64,000 nucleotides of DNA, taken from positions 12,416,086-12,480,085 of the forward strand of contig NC_134528.1 of assembly GCF_027942865.1 (NCBI RefSeq), read 5' to 3'. Both the position numbers and the translations under genes were made by a program. Source of the stretch: Odontesthes bonariensis. Taxonomy: Eukaryota; Chordata; Actinopteri; Atheriniformes; Atherinopsidae. This document shows, in pieces, positions 42,797 through 55,975 of the stretch. A model generated the notes under the pieces. It searched no databases, was not told where the DNA came from, and saw nothing but the letters and a program-made list of their open reading frames with translations. Numbering within the stretch: position 1 is the stretch's first letter; the number at the start of each line of letters is the position of its first letter.

Positions 42797-43488
42797 TACC
42801 TACCAAAACAGCTGCCACTCTTCCTAAATATCACATGCAAAACAAAAGTATGTCTCTCATTGGTTGCTTTGCAATGAATCTGAGTAAAAAGTATCTGCCA
42901 TTCAAGGCACCGAAACCCACCTACCCATCCATCCATCTGGCCCTTCCATGAGATGCAAAAACAGCTTTTGTCATATATTCAAGTTATCATTATGGCCAGG
43001 GGCAAGGTAAATAAAAAGAGGTAAAAACAATGGAACAACCTCTGTCCCTCATTCATCAGGAGCATTTTCCAAACCATTAGCCCTGTCATTGCTTTCTGTA
43101 CTTTTCATGTCTGCTAGCTGGCTTCGGCCTCAGTACAGCGATTAGTTCAAGCAGGATGCCGCTTATCGATTTTGCTCCATTGGGTGTTAGTTAACTCTCT
43201 CCCAGCTTTTAATTGCTTCTCTTGACTGTTAAAGCATTGCGTTGCTCTAATAGGAAAAGAAAAAAGCCTTCACACTGAAAATCAATTGGGATGCTCTTCA
43301 GCTGGTTAAAAAAAAAACGCAGGATTCTACATTTAAGAATATCTAAAAGTAAGAAATTCAATTAATTTTATCAGATTGGTCAAACTTGTGTTTCTAAATC
43401 ATTTGTTTCTAGTCTTACTTGGCTATATTGTAGATATGTATTGTACACGTTATGTTGTAAATATATGTTCTAATTCAAATAAGCTTTA

Positions 43489-43530
43489 ATAAATGAATGA
43501 CTGAATGAAAAAGAATGAATGAATGAATGT
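43489..43530. repeat. Imperfect (AATG)n microsatellite
   Basis: AATGAATGACTGAATG-like units followed by GAATGAATGAATGAATG. This is an imperfect tetranucleotide repeat. Confidence 0.8.
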
Positions 43531-46500
43531 ATATAAAATGCATATGTATAAGGTACTATATTATAGACAGAAGTTTGTCAAACTCTTTCATGTTTCCCAC
43601 ATTTTTTTTATTTTTGTGGATTCAATAGATTTTTTCACCCTTCAAAATGAAAAAAAAATATTTTGTGTAAACATCCCTAAATGTAAATTTGTGCAGATAT
43701 TCTGACCCCTCATTTGTGCTTTTTAAGCCAATCCTGTATATTCCTACCGGTTTGCTAAAGGCAATTTTTCTTGTTTAAATGTAAAACTTTGTCGCAGCAT
43801 GGGATCACTGGTCCTCTGGAAAAGTTTTTTTACTGAGAGGTGCCCTGTGTTTTTTTCTGAACCCATCTTTCCCCCTATCCTGACTTGTCTTCCATTCCTT
43901 GTTTAAAAAAAGCTTTCTGCTGCGATGTTTGACTGTAGGAATGGTTAAAGAAAAAAAAAAGAAGATAACTCGGTCCCTGGTTTCCTCCATATTTTATTGT
44001 TAGCTATTTTGGTCAAATCATTCAATCTTCGTTTTATCAGATGAGAGGATGGTCTGGAATTATTAATTTACTTTTTGACAAACTTTAAGTGCACTATTGT
44101 GTGCCTTTTACAGAGGAATGGCTTCTGTCTAACCACTGTGCTATAAATGCCTGACAGATAAAGTGCTAAACTCCACTGTCAGTCACCAGTTACTCAGTTT
44201 CACAAGTCCTGTGCTTTTTGTCACTTTAGGTAAAGCAGATTATTGTCATTCTTTTATACTTTGTATTTACCTCAGATCTGTCCCAATTATGAGCAAAGAA
44301 TTTAGTTAGGCTTAGGTGCACCTTGACTCAATTGCAATTCTGAATATTCTTATGTAAATTGGATACCTCTTTCCGACCTAATCTTGGAACAGAACGTGTA
44401 ATAAATACCTTGGTCTACAATACAAAAGCTTGGATTTTCACAATGATAGTATTTTTTTCTGACTCGCTTCCCTACAGAGATCCAGCTACACCTCGATTTG
44501 CCATGAGATGTTACTTGATGATGTTTGTGCTCAATGCATTGCTATATGCAAGCCATAATTTCCAGTTTCCACATCTCTCTACAAATTTAATACTCTTATC
44601 CAAATAAGTTCTCCAACTGAAACACTCATAAGTTGGCTGTTCATAGCCCTCAACATGGCTCATAGTGGAGTCCTGTAAAGCACAAAGTCACACATGAAAG
44701 GGGAGGGAGAGTTTATGACAACCCTTTGCCAAATACTTTTTTTCCACTCCTGGCTGGGTTTAGGCAATAACATTACTTAGTCAGGGTTTAATAAAAAAGA
44801 AATTACCATTGCAATACGACCTGGTCTCATTAACTTGGCTGCAATTAAGAGGAAGGACTTCCATGTCCGAAACTAACTGAGACCCATCCTTCATTAAGTT
44901 TTTCACGGTACTCACTTTTCTACTTCTCTTGCACTGGAGAGATCAGGAGTTAAAAGACATATAGTAAAGTTTGTAAAAGTTGAGAATAGAAAGAAATACA
45001 TGGTTAGGGTTTACATAAATTTATGAATCATGGGTCGTAATTCTCATCGTGTCATGTCTACAGATAGCATGTGCTGCCATCTCACAATATAAAAGCATGG
45101 ACCGTGAACGACCACATTTTGAAGACATAGACAAACAGAACTAATACACGTGCTTTCAGGGTGCTGGGCTGTTTTGACCTTAATATTTATTTAAACAACA
45201 AAAGAATCAAACAAAATACTGTTTTGGTTTTGTCATTGCAGAGAGTTTCACGAAAAAGAAATGAATTTATTTCAGGATGAGTGCGTAACATAACAATGTG
45301 AAGAAAACTTACCATCAACACTGTAATTGAATGTGTTACCTGCTGGCAGCAATCACTGTCATACCAAGAGATATGGCCAGAGAGAGAGAGAAAACATTTT
45401 AAATGAGAGAAATATTAAGTCTTTCTCTGATTGACTCTCCTTTTGAGCTTATTGTGTTTGCTGAAAGTAGCACAACTACTTATTGACAGAGGTGTGATAG
45501 CAGAAGCAGAGTGCAATAGAGACAGCACGGAATGGGTTTTTGAAAAGAGTAATTCACAGCTTTTACACAACTTAATTGGGATTGCCATTGTATATTGTAT
45601 TTCTATTCATGTCATGAAAAAAAAAAAGATTAAGAGGAATCTCTATCGACAAGAACTGCTTGAAAGTACTTACTGACAAGAGTTCATTGTTTTCAGTACA
45701 TTCAGTATTATTGATTCTATTATCTCAGCTCAGCAAAACTAATGTTTGATCATGTAGAATCATATTATATATGCACAGCTACAATCAATATGTAATAACT
45801 TTCATCTATTGTTGCAAAACTCAATAAAAATGCAAAGCTCCCACCTGCAAGTAATCTGTGAAACTGATATATCTTTGTCACATTTTGATAGATATTCATC
45901 TGTATGTCTATATGAGAAACATTTTGTTAACAGCAGACAGGAAATCAAATGGAGAAGTAGGCAGATGCACCGTCGTTTACAGAAATGAGAGATATCGTCC
46001 ATCATGAATGACAATACATGTATTTTTATATTGTGTCTGAAATGAAAGCTATGATATTATCTCAATGAAAGTGGAGCAGGAAGAGTCAATGTATGCTGGT
46101 GGATTAAATTTAGCAATTCGTGGAGTAAATAATTATTTCAAATGAGTCAATATTTGCCTGGAAACAACACCTTCTCTTAGAAAACAACATTTGTAAATGA
46201 GATGATTTCATCAAAATGTTGACAAAAGTCCTCAAATATAGCTATAAGGACCTCATAAAGTCGGCCATGCAAAACTTCAATACTTCTGCTAAATGCCCCC
46301 TTGGTTTTTCACTTCCTATCATTATTTGAATGCTTTTTGGAGGTCTTTAATTTGCATCCTAATGCTGTTCCCTTGTTCAATTTAATTTACATTCTAGATG
46401 CAGAAGTGTGACAGAGGTTCATCCAAAAGACATGGAAGGCAGGCGACAAATAACAAGAAAAACTATTTTTCTTTTATATGTGCTTCAATATTCTTATAAA

Positions 46501-48014
46501 AGAAAGAGCAAGTGTATTGTTAAAGTATTCAAATGGAGGCATGAAATAATAATTTCTTATGCTGTTCACAGAAAATTTAATGTACATGTACTGTATGACT
46601 TCACTGCCCCTTGCTGCATTTGTTAATTTGCTTTTTCACTTCGTGTCTACATGTTTACCCAGCAGTAATTTTCCTGCTCACAGTCCACATAGAACATGAG
46701 GACAAACAGCACATTTAGGTAAATGGCAGAGCTGTTGTCAGAGCTGTTCTCAGAGCTGGCACAGAGCGAAAATGACAATTGTGTCACAAGAAACAGATTG
46801 GATTTAGGCTCTGGACACTTAAGGCCTTTTTTCTTCCAAGGAGGGTGAAAAAAGTAGGTTGCAATGCTGGGGGTGTATGTGCCCAGCCCCTAAGGCAATG
46901 ACAAAGAATATGGGGCGCTGTTGCATTCTCTCTAATATACACAAATAAACATGCAAACACTTCCTGCTGGTATTCAGCTCTGTTTTTCTCTCCCTCATTG
47001 TCATTCTTCTCTCTCATTATGTCTTCAGTTATCAAGTCAGGAGAGAAACTCATTATTTTTGGATGTCAATGGCCGCACCAGTGTTCAATTTGACACAACA
47101 CGAGAGGGGAGCAGACAAAGTCTATTTGTTGAGATTTCAATCTCTTAATACCATTAGCTAATTGTGAGAGTAATCATCTGGAAATTGCACTGAGGAAAAT
47201 ACAATATTCATATTTTCACTTTTAAGCTCCTGGCATTAACTGCACAAACATATCTTTTTATGATCCTGTGCTGCAAGTATCCATAAAGAGTGGGTAGTGA
47301 TTACTGGTGGATGGTTTCAATATTTGATGCAGCTTCTTAATTGTCAATCCGTGCATTTCATGCAAGCCTTGACCAGGCTGAGCAGCACATGACCGACCAT
47401 GGGGACTGTATCTGATTTCATTATTAGCCTCAGTTTGACTGGCTTAGCCCTTAGATGTACCATGAACACCTTTACCCTTGGGTGGCTCAAGTTAATTACT
47501 TCAGCCCATAATGCCTGAGATACCACCTAATAGGCATAAAGGGTTACAAATTCTGATGCCAGATTACATGCTACTGGCTTTCAAAGTGGGAGACTAAATT
47601 CTTTCAACATTTAGAACTGAATTGGCTGTAAAAACACAATACTTTCTTTCCTTGTATCGTTTCCATTACAAAGATTGTCAAAGGTATTTTCTGAGCAGAG
47701 CGCTTTGCTGTCAGACTGCAGGTTTACTTGTGGTTCACAGACGTTTTAAAGTAGATTGGGAGGCAGAGTCTTTAGTCGTCAGGCCTGTGTCTTGTATGAC
47801 CAGATGCCTGTATGGAGTTGGGAAGCAGACAAACCTTATTTTTTAAAGTAGGCTCTTAACTTTCCTTTTTCAAAAATCTTATACTTAGAGATGGCTCAGG
47901 TGACCCTGAACCACCCCTTTAGTTATGATATTATAGGCCTAGACTGCTGGGGGACCTCCCATGATGCACTGAGCACCTCTCCTCCCTCTGTTCTCTTTAC
48001 TCTTCCCAGGTATA

Positions 48015-48020
<6 letters not shown>

Positions 48021-48102
<82 letters not shown>
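48021..48102. repeat. (GT)n microsatellite, long
   Basis: 41 uninterrupted GT units, the longest clean dinucleotide run in the window. It produces spurious Val-Cys and Thr-His open frames on the two strands. Confidence 0.97.
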
Positions 48103-48105
<3 letters not shown>

Positions 48106-51100
48106 AATACATTTCGTCCCTGAGGTGGATCTCCTTGAAGTTTCTTAAAACTAAAAGCAAGATTTCCACTCCACTATCACTCACTGCTTAGGACTGGGGA
48201 CTAAATCGAAGAGCAGATTCAATACAATCCCACGATGTTTCATCAGTTTTGTCATTTCTAAATTTCACCTCAATTTCCGATCCATTAATATCAGCTCTAA
48301 AGGCAGCTGATTTAACACTTTCCATAATGCAACTCAACTTGCCTTTTCATGTCATCCTCCCTGCCTGATAAAAATCAATGCATCTTTTTTCAGTTTTTTA
48401 GATAGGCTTTCTGTGAATTATGCGCTTCTACTCTCATGTTAAGATAACAGAGGAAAATGCTCAGGTAGTTTCCTGCAAAAGTTCCTCCAGAGTCAAAGAG
48501 GGCACAATACAAATGTGTTCACGGTTGAGCAACGCACTTCTGTGAAAAATTTAGTTCCCCTTTAAACATCCTCCACCAGCCACTGAAAGATTACCACTAA
48601 ACGGAAAATGTGAGAGTGATACTACCAGTCTCCCCAGCCCCCCCACCATTATTCATACTGCTCTTAAAGCATGCTCCTAAGTGCTTCAGTTTGAGAACTC
48701 TCACACATAGAAGGGTTAAGTTCTCATTGTCTTACATGTCACCTGCACATAATTACACAGTTTACCAAAGTGCAGAGGAGGCAGGCCATTTCATTGTGAT
48801 TAGGTGTGTCTTGGTTGGTAGGTTTGAGACTACACGTGTGGGTCGGCAGCTGGGGGAAAACTTGAGACAATGCTCCACTTTTCGAGCACACACTGTACAG
48901 AAGCCCTCCCACACAGCCTTTGTTAAACCCTCTCTCTTGAGCTGGCACTTCAGCCTCCCTGAGCCCATTGACTCCCACTGGATGCTCTTCACTGTGTTTC
49001 CTGGGTGAAATATAAGGGTGTCTCTTTAATACTGAAACATGCGTATCCATTTCTTTCACACCGACACCCCCCTCACAGTAAACTGCCGCCAATACAATTT
49101 AATCCCATTTGGTAGGCAACTTAAATTCATCCAATTTCACAGATTAGGAGTTGTGGTCTCCCTGCACAATTCAGCTTGGTTATACTCTTAACGTTTTTCT
49201 TAAAAATCTAATTTCTATGCATTAAAACACAAGAGAGAAACACATAACTAGAAAAAAAACACATATTATAAATTCTCTTATTATTCATCCTCTATCATGT
49301 ATATGTACTTATACTCTTTTTTTCTAATCTAATATTTTGCCTGACCAAACAGTGTGCACATTTTTATGAAGGTCATATTAGTTCATATTTTCTGTATGCC
49401 AGGCTTATTTCATTCTGAAAACCTTTCTCCAGTGAGCGTTGTTTCTATCACAACCATACATCATAATGAAGCTGAAAATTCTATGTTATAACATTGCACA
49501 TATAAACATGTAGACACTTTGGTAAAAGCCTTAAGTTGCATTTGCTTTTTATTATCCATCTTTAAAAGAAGAAAAGCAATAAAACAAGTAACAAAAAATA
49601 ACATGTGTTCTGTAGAATATTGTTTTCCATATCATTGTCATTCCATTACATAAATATGAACAGGTTTGTTGTCATGATGTCGATTTATTTTCGCATGTGT
49701 ATTTTGGTGAGACAGTCCTTTTTTCTCTGCTTATAGTCTCGACTTCTCTGCTGAAAACTTGCCATTTCCAGAGTGAAGTTGAAGCCTGGACTGCTCGCAC
49801 ACGATAGCCTGATGTGTGGTGTGGCTCTAAGTGTTTGTTTGCTCAGAGGGAAAATGAAAAATGCAGTAATTCTTTTCAAACCTATGACACAAATAGTACT
49901 GCTGAGTGGAGGGATGAGAGAAAGAAATAATAAAATAAAAAAAGCCCAACCTCTGACAACAGGGATGGGTCTGTCTTATGAAAAGGAGCGCTGGTGATTT
50001 TAATTTACTGACTGCATTAGTCGGCTCCTCTCCAACCAAGCTTGCTGTTGTCTGTTTGGCAGCAGGAAAAGTTATTAATGGTGCAATAACAGGAGACAAG
50101 CCTGGGCACAGAATATTCTATTCTTTCTCAGATTGTGTAATGATTTTCCATGAAAGGGAGGGCTGCCTTCTATTTCTCCATAGACATTTTTTTTGGGAGG
50201 TGGAACAAATTGAGTTATTTGGGTTGATAGACTTACATAGCCATTCTAGTAAAAAAAAATAAAATAAAGTGTGTTACAAGCCGATGAATTACTCATCTGA
50301 TTGCACATATATATATGTGTGTGTGTGTGTACGGAAGACTATGACTACACAGGTTTTTTTTTTTAATCAAATAAAGGGAAATAAGAAAAACAGGAAGCAA
50401 AGCAAATGAAATGTGCATAAAGCTTTAAAGCATAAATAATGTAAAAGCAAGCTCAATGTGCTCATTACATATTCATTCCCTACACTTTTTTAAATGACCT
50501 AACATTTTAGCAAACAAATGCAAGAGGCCAAGGGGTCATTGTTGAATCCAAAACCCAAGACGTTCAGCAGGAGATTTAGATGATGACCACCTGCCTGGAA
50601 AGTTGTTGCTCATGCAGCTTTCATGAGGGCCAGCTCTGCAACTTTTAATCACAATTACAGGCCAAGTCTGCTTTATGATTGATGTGTTTCACAAAGCAGT
50701 AGGGTGGGTGTTTGAGAAAGGCCATGAGTGGATGGCATTATTGCAACACTACATACAGCCATTTCCTCTTTTCTTTTCTTGTGGTAACACATTTTTCTCC
50801 ATATCAAGTATGAGTAAACGTTTTGACAGATCTGAAAAACAGATCTGAACAAACAAAAAAAACAGTCAAATATTTGCACATCTAAAGTGTAATTTTATTG
50901 TAACTGAGTATGAATCACTACTTTCCTTTTTTTTCCAGTGGTCCTCATATTGATTCTGTGCAGGAGCTTGCATGGTTATCAAAATAGAAATTGCACAGAC
51001 ATGAATTTGACAATCCCTTTATAATGAGCGCTTCATTGATTTCTGGATGTTGGCTCTTTTTGGCTCCTTTGCTGGGAAGAGAAGCAGGGGCACACTGCAC

Positions 51101-52815
51101 AGCTTATTCTAATTGCTTCACAGCCTTCTGCATTCTGTGTGCAGCTTATATGCAGCAAAGTGTCAGGGGGGGAAGTTAGCGACTGTTGCTCAAATGTACA
51201 GTACGTCTGTTTTCTTTGCTATGTAAGGAACAACTATGAGTTGCAACTGAGAGAATAAGACGTGTCAGCGAAATCAGTCCTGCAGTGTGCCTATATTTCC
51301 CTTCTTGTTTAGAGCAAATTACCAGCAGGATGACACCAGGTGGGGTCAACACTACCCTCTCAGCCTGATCTCCAGGTAGAAAGGCCTGGAAAATCCTATG
51401 CAAGAGTCACATTGTCGAATACTGCATTGATTTAACTTTTTTTTACATTTATATCACATGTGACTTGAAATCATTTTTAATTCTCTGTGATTTTTGATGC
51501 TTTTCAATACGTCCACACTTCGCAAACATAAGTTATCCTTTTTAAAAAAGTGATTTGATATTTTCTTTTGCATTGTACTTTAAAGCCTCATATGAGTATG
51601 ATTGCATTGTAAATGAGACAAAGATTTCAAACTAATGTTTATCTCAAAGCCATTGCCATCTTGATGGATAGGTAAGCTGCAGATATGCCAGTCGTGGCTG
51701 AAATGAAATCAAATAGCTTGAGAAGACGGACTGGAGAGTCAAAAATTGTGTGGCATTCTGTGCGGCCACCAAATGCAATTCACCTGCAGGGTTAAAAGTT
51801 TATCTTGAGCTCCGAGGCACAGTACACATTTCTAGTTTACTTCCCGACATACATCACTGATATGGGATGGCCACTACGCCAGCAAAAAGTAATTTGCATC
51901 CCTGTGCTTTATTTTCTCTTTCACAAGATTTTGAGGTACTCTGTGAAAAGAAAGTATGAAAAGTGCTGTCCACCACCCCCACCTCTGCTGAAAAAAGCCA
52001 CATTTTGAGGAGGAGTGCTGCCATTTATCATAGGAAAGGAGAAACAGGGAAACAAACAGGGACAGATTCATCAAACAGAGTAAGTTGCTCTGCAGGGCGG
52101 CGAAGGATGGATGTTAATCAAGATTTGAAAAACAAAATTCAGTTTATTCCAAATGGAGAGAGAAGAACTGAAGAGGCGGGGCCACATGTACAGTGTTTTG
52201 CAAAAAAAATAGTTTATGATGAGATACGACATTTTAATTATAGCAAAAATTGTGGGACTGGTTTGCTAGTTGTGGTTCAACGTAAAAAAAACCCCACCAT
52301 TATACAAGCACAGCTGATTTTTTTGCATATTTACAACTAGCTGTAAAAATGCCGTGCCACCCAGTCACTCTGGCGTATTTATTTTTAAGTCCTGCTGACT
52401 TTGATGTGGCTTGTAATCTTGTCCAGCCTATTAGGATATTCAAATCTAAGCAGAGGGTAAATCAATACAGAAGCTCTCATCCAACTTGTGTTTTTTTGGA
52501 ATATTCCGCAGTCCCTAATTGGATGAATGGATTTATTTTGTTTTTGGAACATCCATGGTGAGGCTTCTGTTTAATCTCCGCCGGCCCCTCATCCTGCTTC
52601 CCCACCCACTCACCAGATTGATTGTATCTCATAACAGACAATGGCATCAATGAATTCAAGTAGATTTTTTTTCCCCCTCTTGGGCAGACAAGAAAGAGAA
52701 TCATTTGCATGCAGGTGACACGTTCAAACGGGGCAAGGCGAGATGAATCAAAATGCAACTCAACAGTTTCTTAATGCTTTGACCTAATTATGCATCCATT
52801 TTCCTGTCTTTTCAG

Positions 52816-52841
52816 CCCCCCCCCCCCCCCCCCCCCCAGCA

Positions 52842-52880
<39 letters not shown>
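52816..52880. repeat. Poly-C tract followed by (CA)n
   Basis: About 22 C residues (52816-52837), a short AGCAC link, and about 19 CA units up to 52880. Confidence 0.95.
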
Positions 52881-52881
<1 letters not shown>

Positions 52882-53102
52882 CAGCGAGTCATATCAAAAC
52901 CAAAACCAAATCCATTTCAGATTGGGTTATGATGAAAAAGTCTCTGCTGATTCACTGGTTCTCTGTACTTTGCTGACTTAAACTGAATTTACAGGAAGAT
53001 TCAGTGTTATTCCAAAAAAGGGAATGTTATGTGCTGAAGAGATGACAGATCAACTTTTTCTTATCTGTTATTTTAGTGAATTGTTCTCTCTTTTTTTTTT
53101 AG

Positions 53103-53249
53103 AATGCTGAAAAGTTTGGAAATATCATCTTAAATCTGCGTCCTCACAATGGCAACCACAACATGCCAATGCACAGGGAGGGTGACTATACTTGTGACTG
53201 TGAGAAAAGACTACCAGAAAGCCATAGTGGTGGGGTATGGATCCCTCAG
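53103..53249 (+). other. Exon-like open block of unknown transcript
   Basis: A strong polypyrimidine tract and TTTTTTTTTTAG acceptor precede 147 bases that are open in one frame for 49 codons, ending at CAG|GTAATT. The length is a multiple of three. The translation includes RPHNGNHNMPMHREGDYTCD and ends SGGVWIPQ. I do not recognise it. No partner exon was found nearby. A 49-codon open frame can occur by chance (roughly one in ten), so this is only a candidate for a coding or noncoding exon. Confidence 0.25.
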
Positions 53250-53586
53250 GTAATTAAAATCATGATTATAGGAAAAGGCTTAGAAGACTCCACACAGGAG
53301 GGAGTCATATGGAATGTTCAGTCTCACACATAAGATACAAGTTGATGTAATGATCTCTGATTTATTCTCCAAGGTGGGCCTGAGAGCACAGTTCACGACT
53401 CCTTGATCAAATTATTTCTGCTGTTAGAGTAAACACAAATTAGTTGTGATAAAATGTTCTCATCAGCACAGGTAAAACTTGATGTGCAAATAAATTAGCT
53501 GTAAATATAGAAACAAGCTGCAAGTAACAAGACGTAGCGTCAGAAATTTTTCAACCGGGCATTAAATAGTGATGGATATCCTTGTA

Positions 53587-53600
53587 GTTGCCATGGTGAC
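53587..53600. promoter_or_regulatory. RFX X-box-like site next to a CRE-like half site
   Basis: GTTGCCATGGTGAC is close to the palindromic X-box GTTGCCATGGCAAC bound by RFX factors. It runs directly into GTGACGTA, a CREB-like core. Motif match only. Confidence 0.35.
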
Positions 53601-54689
53601 GTATGAAGTTGCTGAAGTCCACTTCCCGTGAATGGTGTAAGAAAATGGCAGAACCTGTTTGTATCATATTTGTTTGTTTGAACATTCATGTCATGACTCA
53701 CAAATGATTTCAACAACAATCTTATTTCATTTGAAGATGTTTGTAAATGAACATTGATTTTAGACACTTACGTTGCTGAAGTATCACACTTGTAAAGACA
53801 GATTCCAAATTCCGTCACTCTAAATGAGAAGAGTGGGAGTCGAGAAATAAAAGAAAATATTACGATTGTTGCCACCACCCTTCTTCACTGTCTGGGCAGA
53901 CATTAACACTGAAATGAGAATGACCTCATCACGCGTTCAGCCAAATCATCATAAACGACATATTAACTCTGCCAGACAGCTTAATTTAAAAAGAAAAAAA
54001 AGAAAATTCTTGGGCAGTTCTCCATTTTGCTTCTGTTTGTGGTTCTGTGTCCTTGTTATCTGGCCCTCCAGACTCTACTCTCACTGTGAAGCAGGGGAGC
54101 AGAAAGATGGCTGTAATTCATTTTGTGCCATGCCACAGGCAAGGCTCTTTTTCCCTTCTGCCTATTACCTTCAGACCAGACTCTGTGTCTCAGCAGGACA
54201 CCGCTCCCTTCCGCTCTGGCCCAGACCCACAGTACTCCAGGGGGCTGAGGTTGGTGGACGACCCACTTCAGATTGTGTCAGTGCCTCCCACAAGCATCTG
54301 AGGCACTTCACTCTACCTCAAAGAAAACTCCAAAGAGAGATGGCTGAACCACAGTCAGTTTTGTGGTTTAGCTTCTTAAAGGTAGCCACAGTTTCTTTTA
54401 ATGATATCTTGGCATACTTTTGGCACTCTCACAACCACCTGAGCTAATCCTCTGACATTCTTTTCAGTTAGAAATATCATGTCAGACGTGAATTAGTTTA
54501 ACTTATTGCCTTTTTAATATTGTTGCTATGAGTTGTGCTGTGTCGAGGTGGCTTTGGTATGCAGTAAAAAAGCCCAATGAACAACTTCAGTACTTCATAT
54601 TATGTCAAAAACCGCTCAGTTAAGCAAAGACAAACAGCTTGATTTTAAGATATAAAGGTCAGGTGATCTGGAAAAAAACAATACCAATT

Positions 54690-55140
54690 AACAGCACCTC
54701 AGATTAGAGTCTACATGAATACTTCAGAGAGCTCAAGTGGATAAAACATCTAAATATCAGCTGCTCCAAAGATATTATTAATTGCAAGAAAGGGGAATGG
54801 ATTTTATCTCCATGTATCATTTCTTTTTCAACAGGAAAACCACCCCAAACACACAACCGGTCAGTGGATGGGTATTTAACTGAGAAGGAGAGTGAAGAAG
54901 TGCTGCATCAGATGACCTAGCCTGCTCAATCACCTGACCTGCATCAAATTGAGATTATTTGGGATGACTTGAACCGTAGAATAAAAGAAAAGCATCCAAT
55001 TAGTGCTCAACAAATCTGGGAACTCTTTCAAAACGGTTGGAAAAGTATTTCAGATGATTATCTCATAAAGCTGGTTGAGAGAATGCCAAGAGTGTGCAAA
55101 GCCATCATCAAAACAAAAGGTGGCTCCTTGGGAAAATAAG
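54690..55140 (+). pseudogene. Decayed Tc1-like transposase
   Basis: Plus-strand fragments in several frames match Tc1-like transposases in order: a region resembling the helix-turn-helix linker (about 54705-54780), QQENHPKHTT near 54832-54862 (second catalytic acid region, usually QQDNDPKHTS), QSPDLHQIEIIWDDLNRR (third acid E), then SAQQIWELFQNGWKSI and LVERMPRVCKAIIKTKGG. Stops and frameshifts interrupt it. No functional copy remains. The sequence just after it (55145-55200) resembles part of another dispersed fish repeat. Confidence 0.85.
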
Positions 55141-55490
55141 TGAAGGTCTGATGATGGACTGACTAGCTGTCCAGGGTTTACCTTGGGATAGATGGATAAA
55201 ACATACACAAACAAAAGGCAGTTTGGAAAAAACATCAGCCCAATAACATTTCAATGTTTTTTTTGTTTTGTTTTTTTACAGTATTGCCACAAGACCTAAT
55301 TTGTTCCCTCTGCAAGCATTTGGATTTGTTTATCTTTATTTTGACATGAGGAGGGCAGAAGAAATATCTCATTAACAGGCTCTCTTCTATCTCCCAACAA
55401 AAACCACTGACATGGAAATGAAACTGTTCTGACAAATGGGAGATGGATAGAAGAATACAAATGCAAAAATACTCTCTCTTTCTCTCTCAG

Positions 55491-55513
55491 ACACACACAC
55501 ACACACACACACA
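55491..55513. repeat. (CA)n microsatellite
   Basis: About 11 CA units after a CTCTCTTTCTCTCTC tract. Confidence 0.9.
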
Positions 55514-55769
55514 AATGCATCCCTTCAGCCTCTTTATCGCATAAAGGCACTTCAGCAATTGAAACGACTTCAGAATAGAAAAATTTGGAATGCAACGAAA
55601 GTTGTGATTTAAAATGAAGAAGAATCTATCTGCGAGGGCTCTTGTACATAATTACCTCTGAGCTGCATGCTTTTCACAGCATGGTAGCTTCAGCTGATCA
55701 ATGCGGAACTGGTTGTTGATTCTTTTTTAAAAAGCTACATAACCATTGATTTTCTATTACTGTGGCAAC

Positions 55770-55771
<2 letters not shown>

Positions 55772-55803
<32 letters not shown>
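55772..55803. repeat. (TA)n microsatellite
   Basis: About 16 TA units. Confidence 0.9.
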
Positions 55804-55807
<4 letters not shown>

Positions 55808-55883
55808 TTTTCAATTGTGTAAGTTCCCTATTTCAAAATGACCTATAACCTGACCATGGCAGGGGATATTATTTGTCTATGTG

Positions 55884-55885
<2 letters not shown>

Positions 55886-55971
<86 letters not shown>
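55886..55971. repeat. (TA)n microsatellite, long and interrupted once
   Basis: About 42 TA/AT units with a single C interruption near 55928. It yields a spurious Tyr-Ile frame on the minus strand. It can form a cruciform by itself, and with the run at 55772 it makes an unusually AT-rich 200-base patch. Confidence 0.92.

Positions 55972-55975
<4 letters not shown>

Larger units (their letters stand above)
42797..52815. other. Gene-poor sequence with candidate conserved blocks
   Basis: No gene is supported in about 10 kb. Visible contents are an AATG repeat cluster (43489-43530), a long GT microsatellite (48021-48102), a short TA/GT run near 50310, and complex unique blocks at about 47140-47530 and 50500-50690 that contain many TAATTA/ATTA-type cores and could be enhancers. 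Open frames such as 48610-49008 and 51963-52340 show no exon features. Confidence 0.4.
52881..54689. other. Gene-poor sequence with one exon-like block
   Basis: Apart from the exon-like block at 53103-53249 and the RFX-like site at 53587-53600, no feature is supported. The 193-codon plus-strand open frame 53866-54447 is the longest in the gene-poor half. It has an ordinary composition, no family resemblance, and a second open frame overlapping it, so I do not call it. Confidence 0.4.

Noticed and set aside
47891-48184. Frames with poly Val-Cys and Thr-His
   Set aside because: Generated by the GT microsatellite.
53866-54447. 193-codon open frame on the plus strand, longest in the gene-poor half
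   Set aside because: No family resemblance, no splice-site support, an overlapping alternative frame (54047-54301), and one frame of this length is expected by chance in about 37 kb read in six frames.
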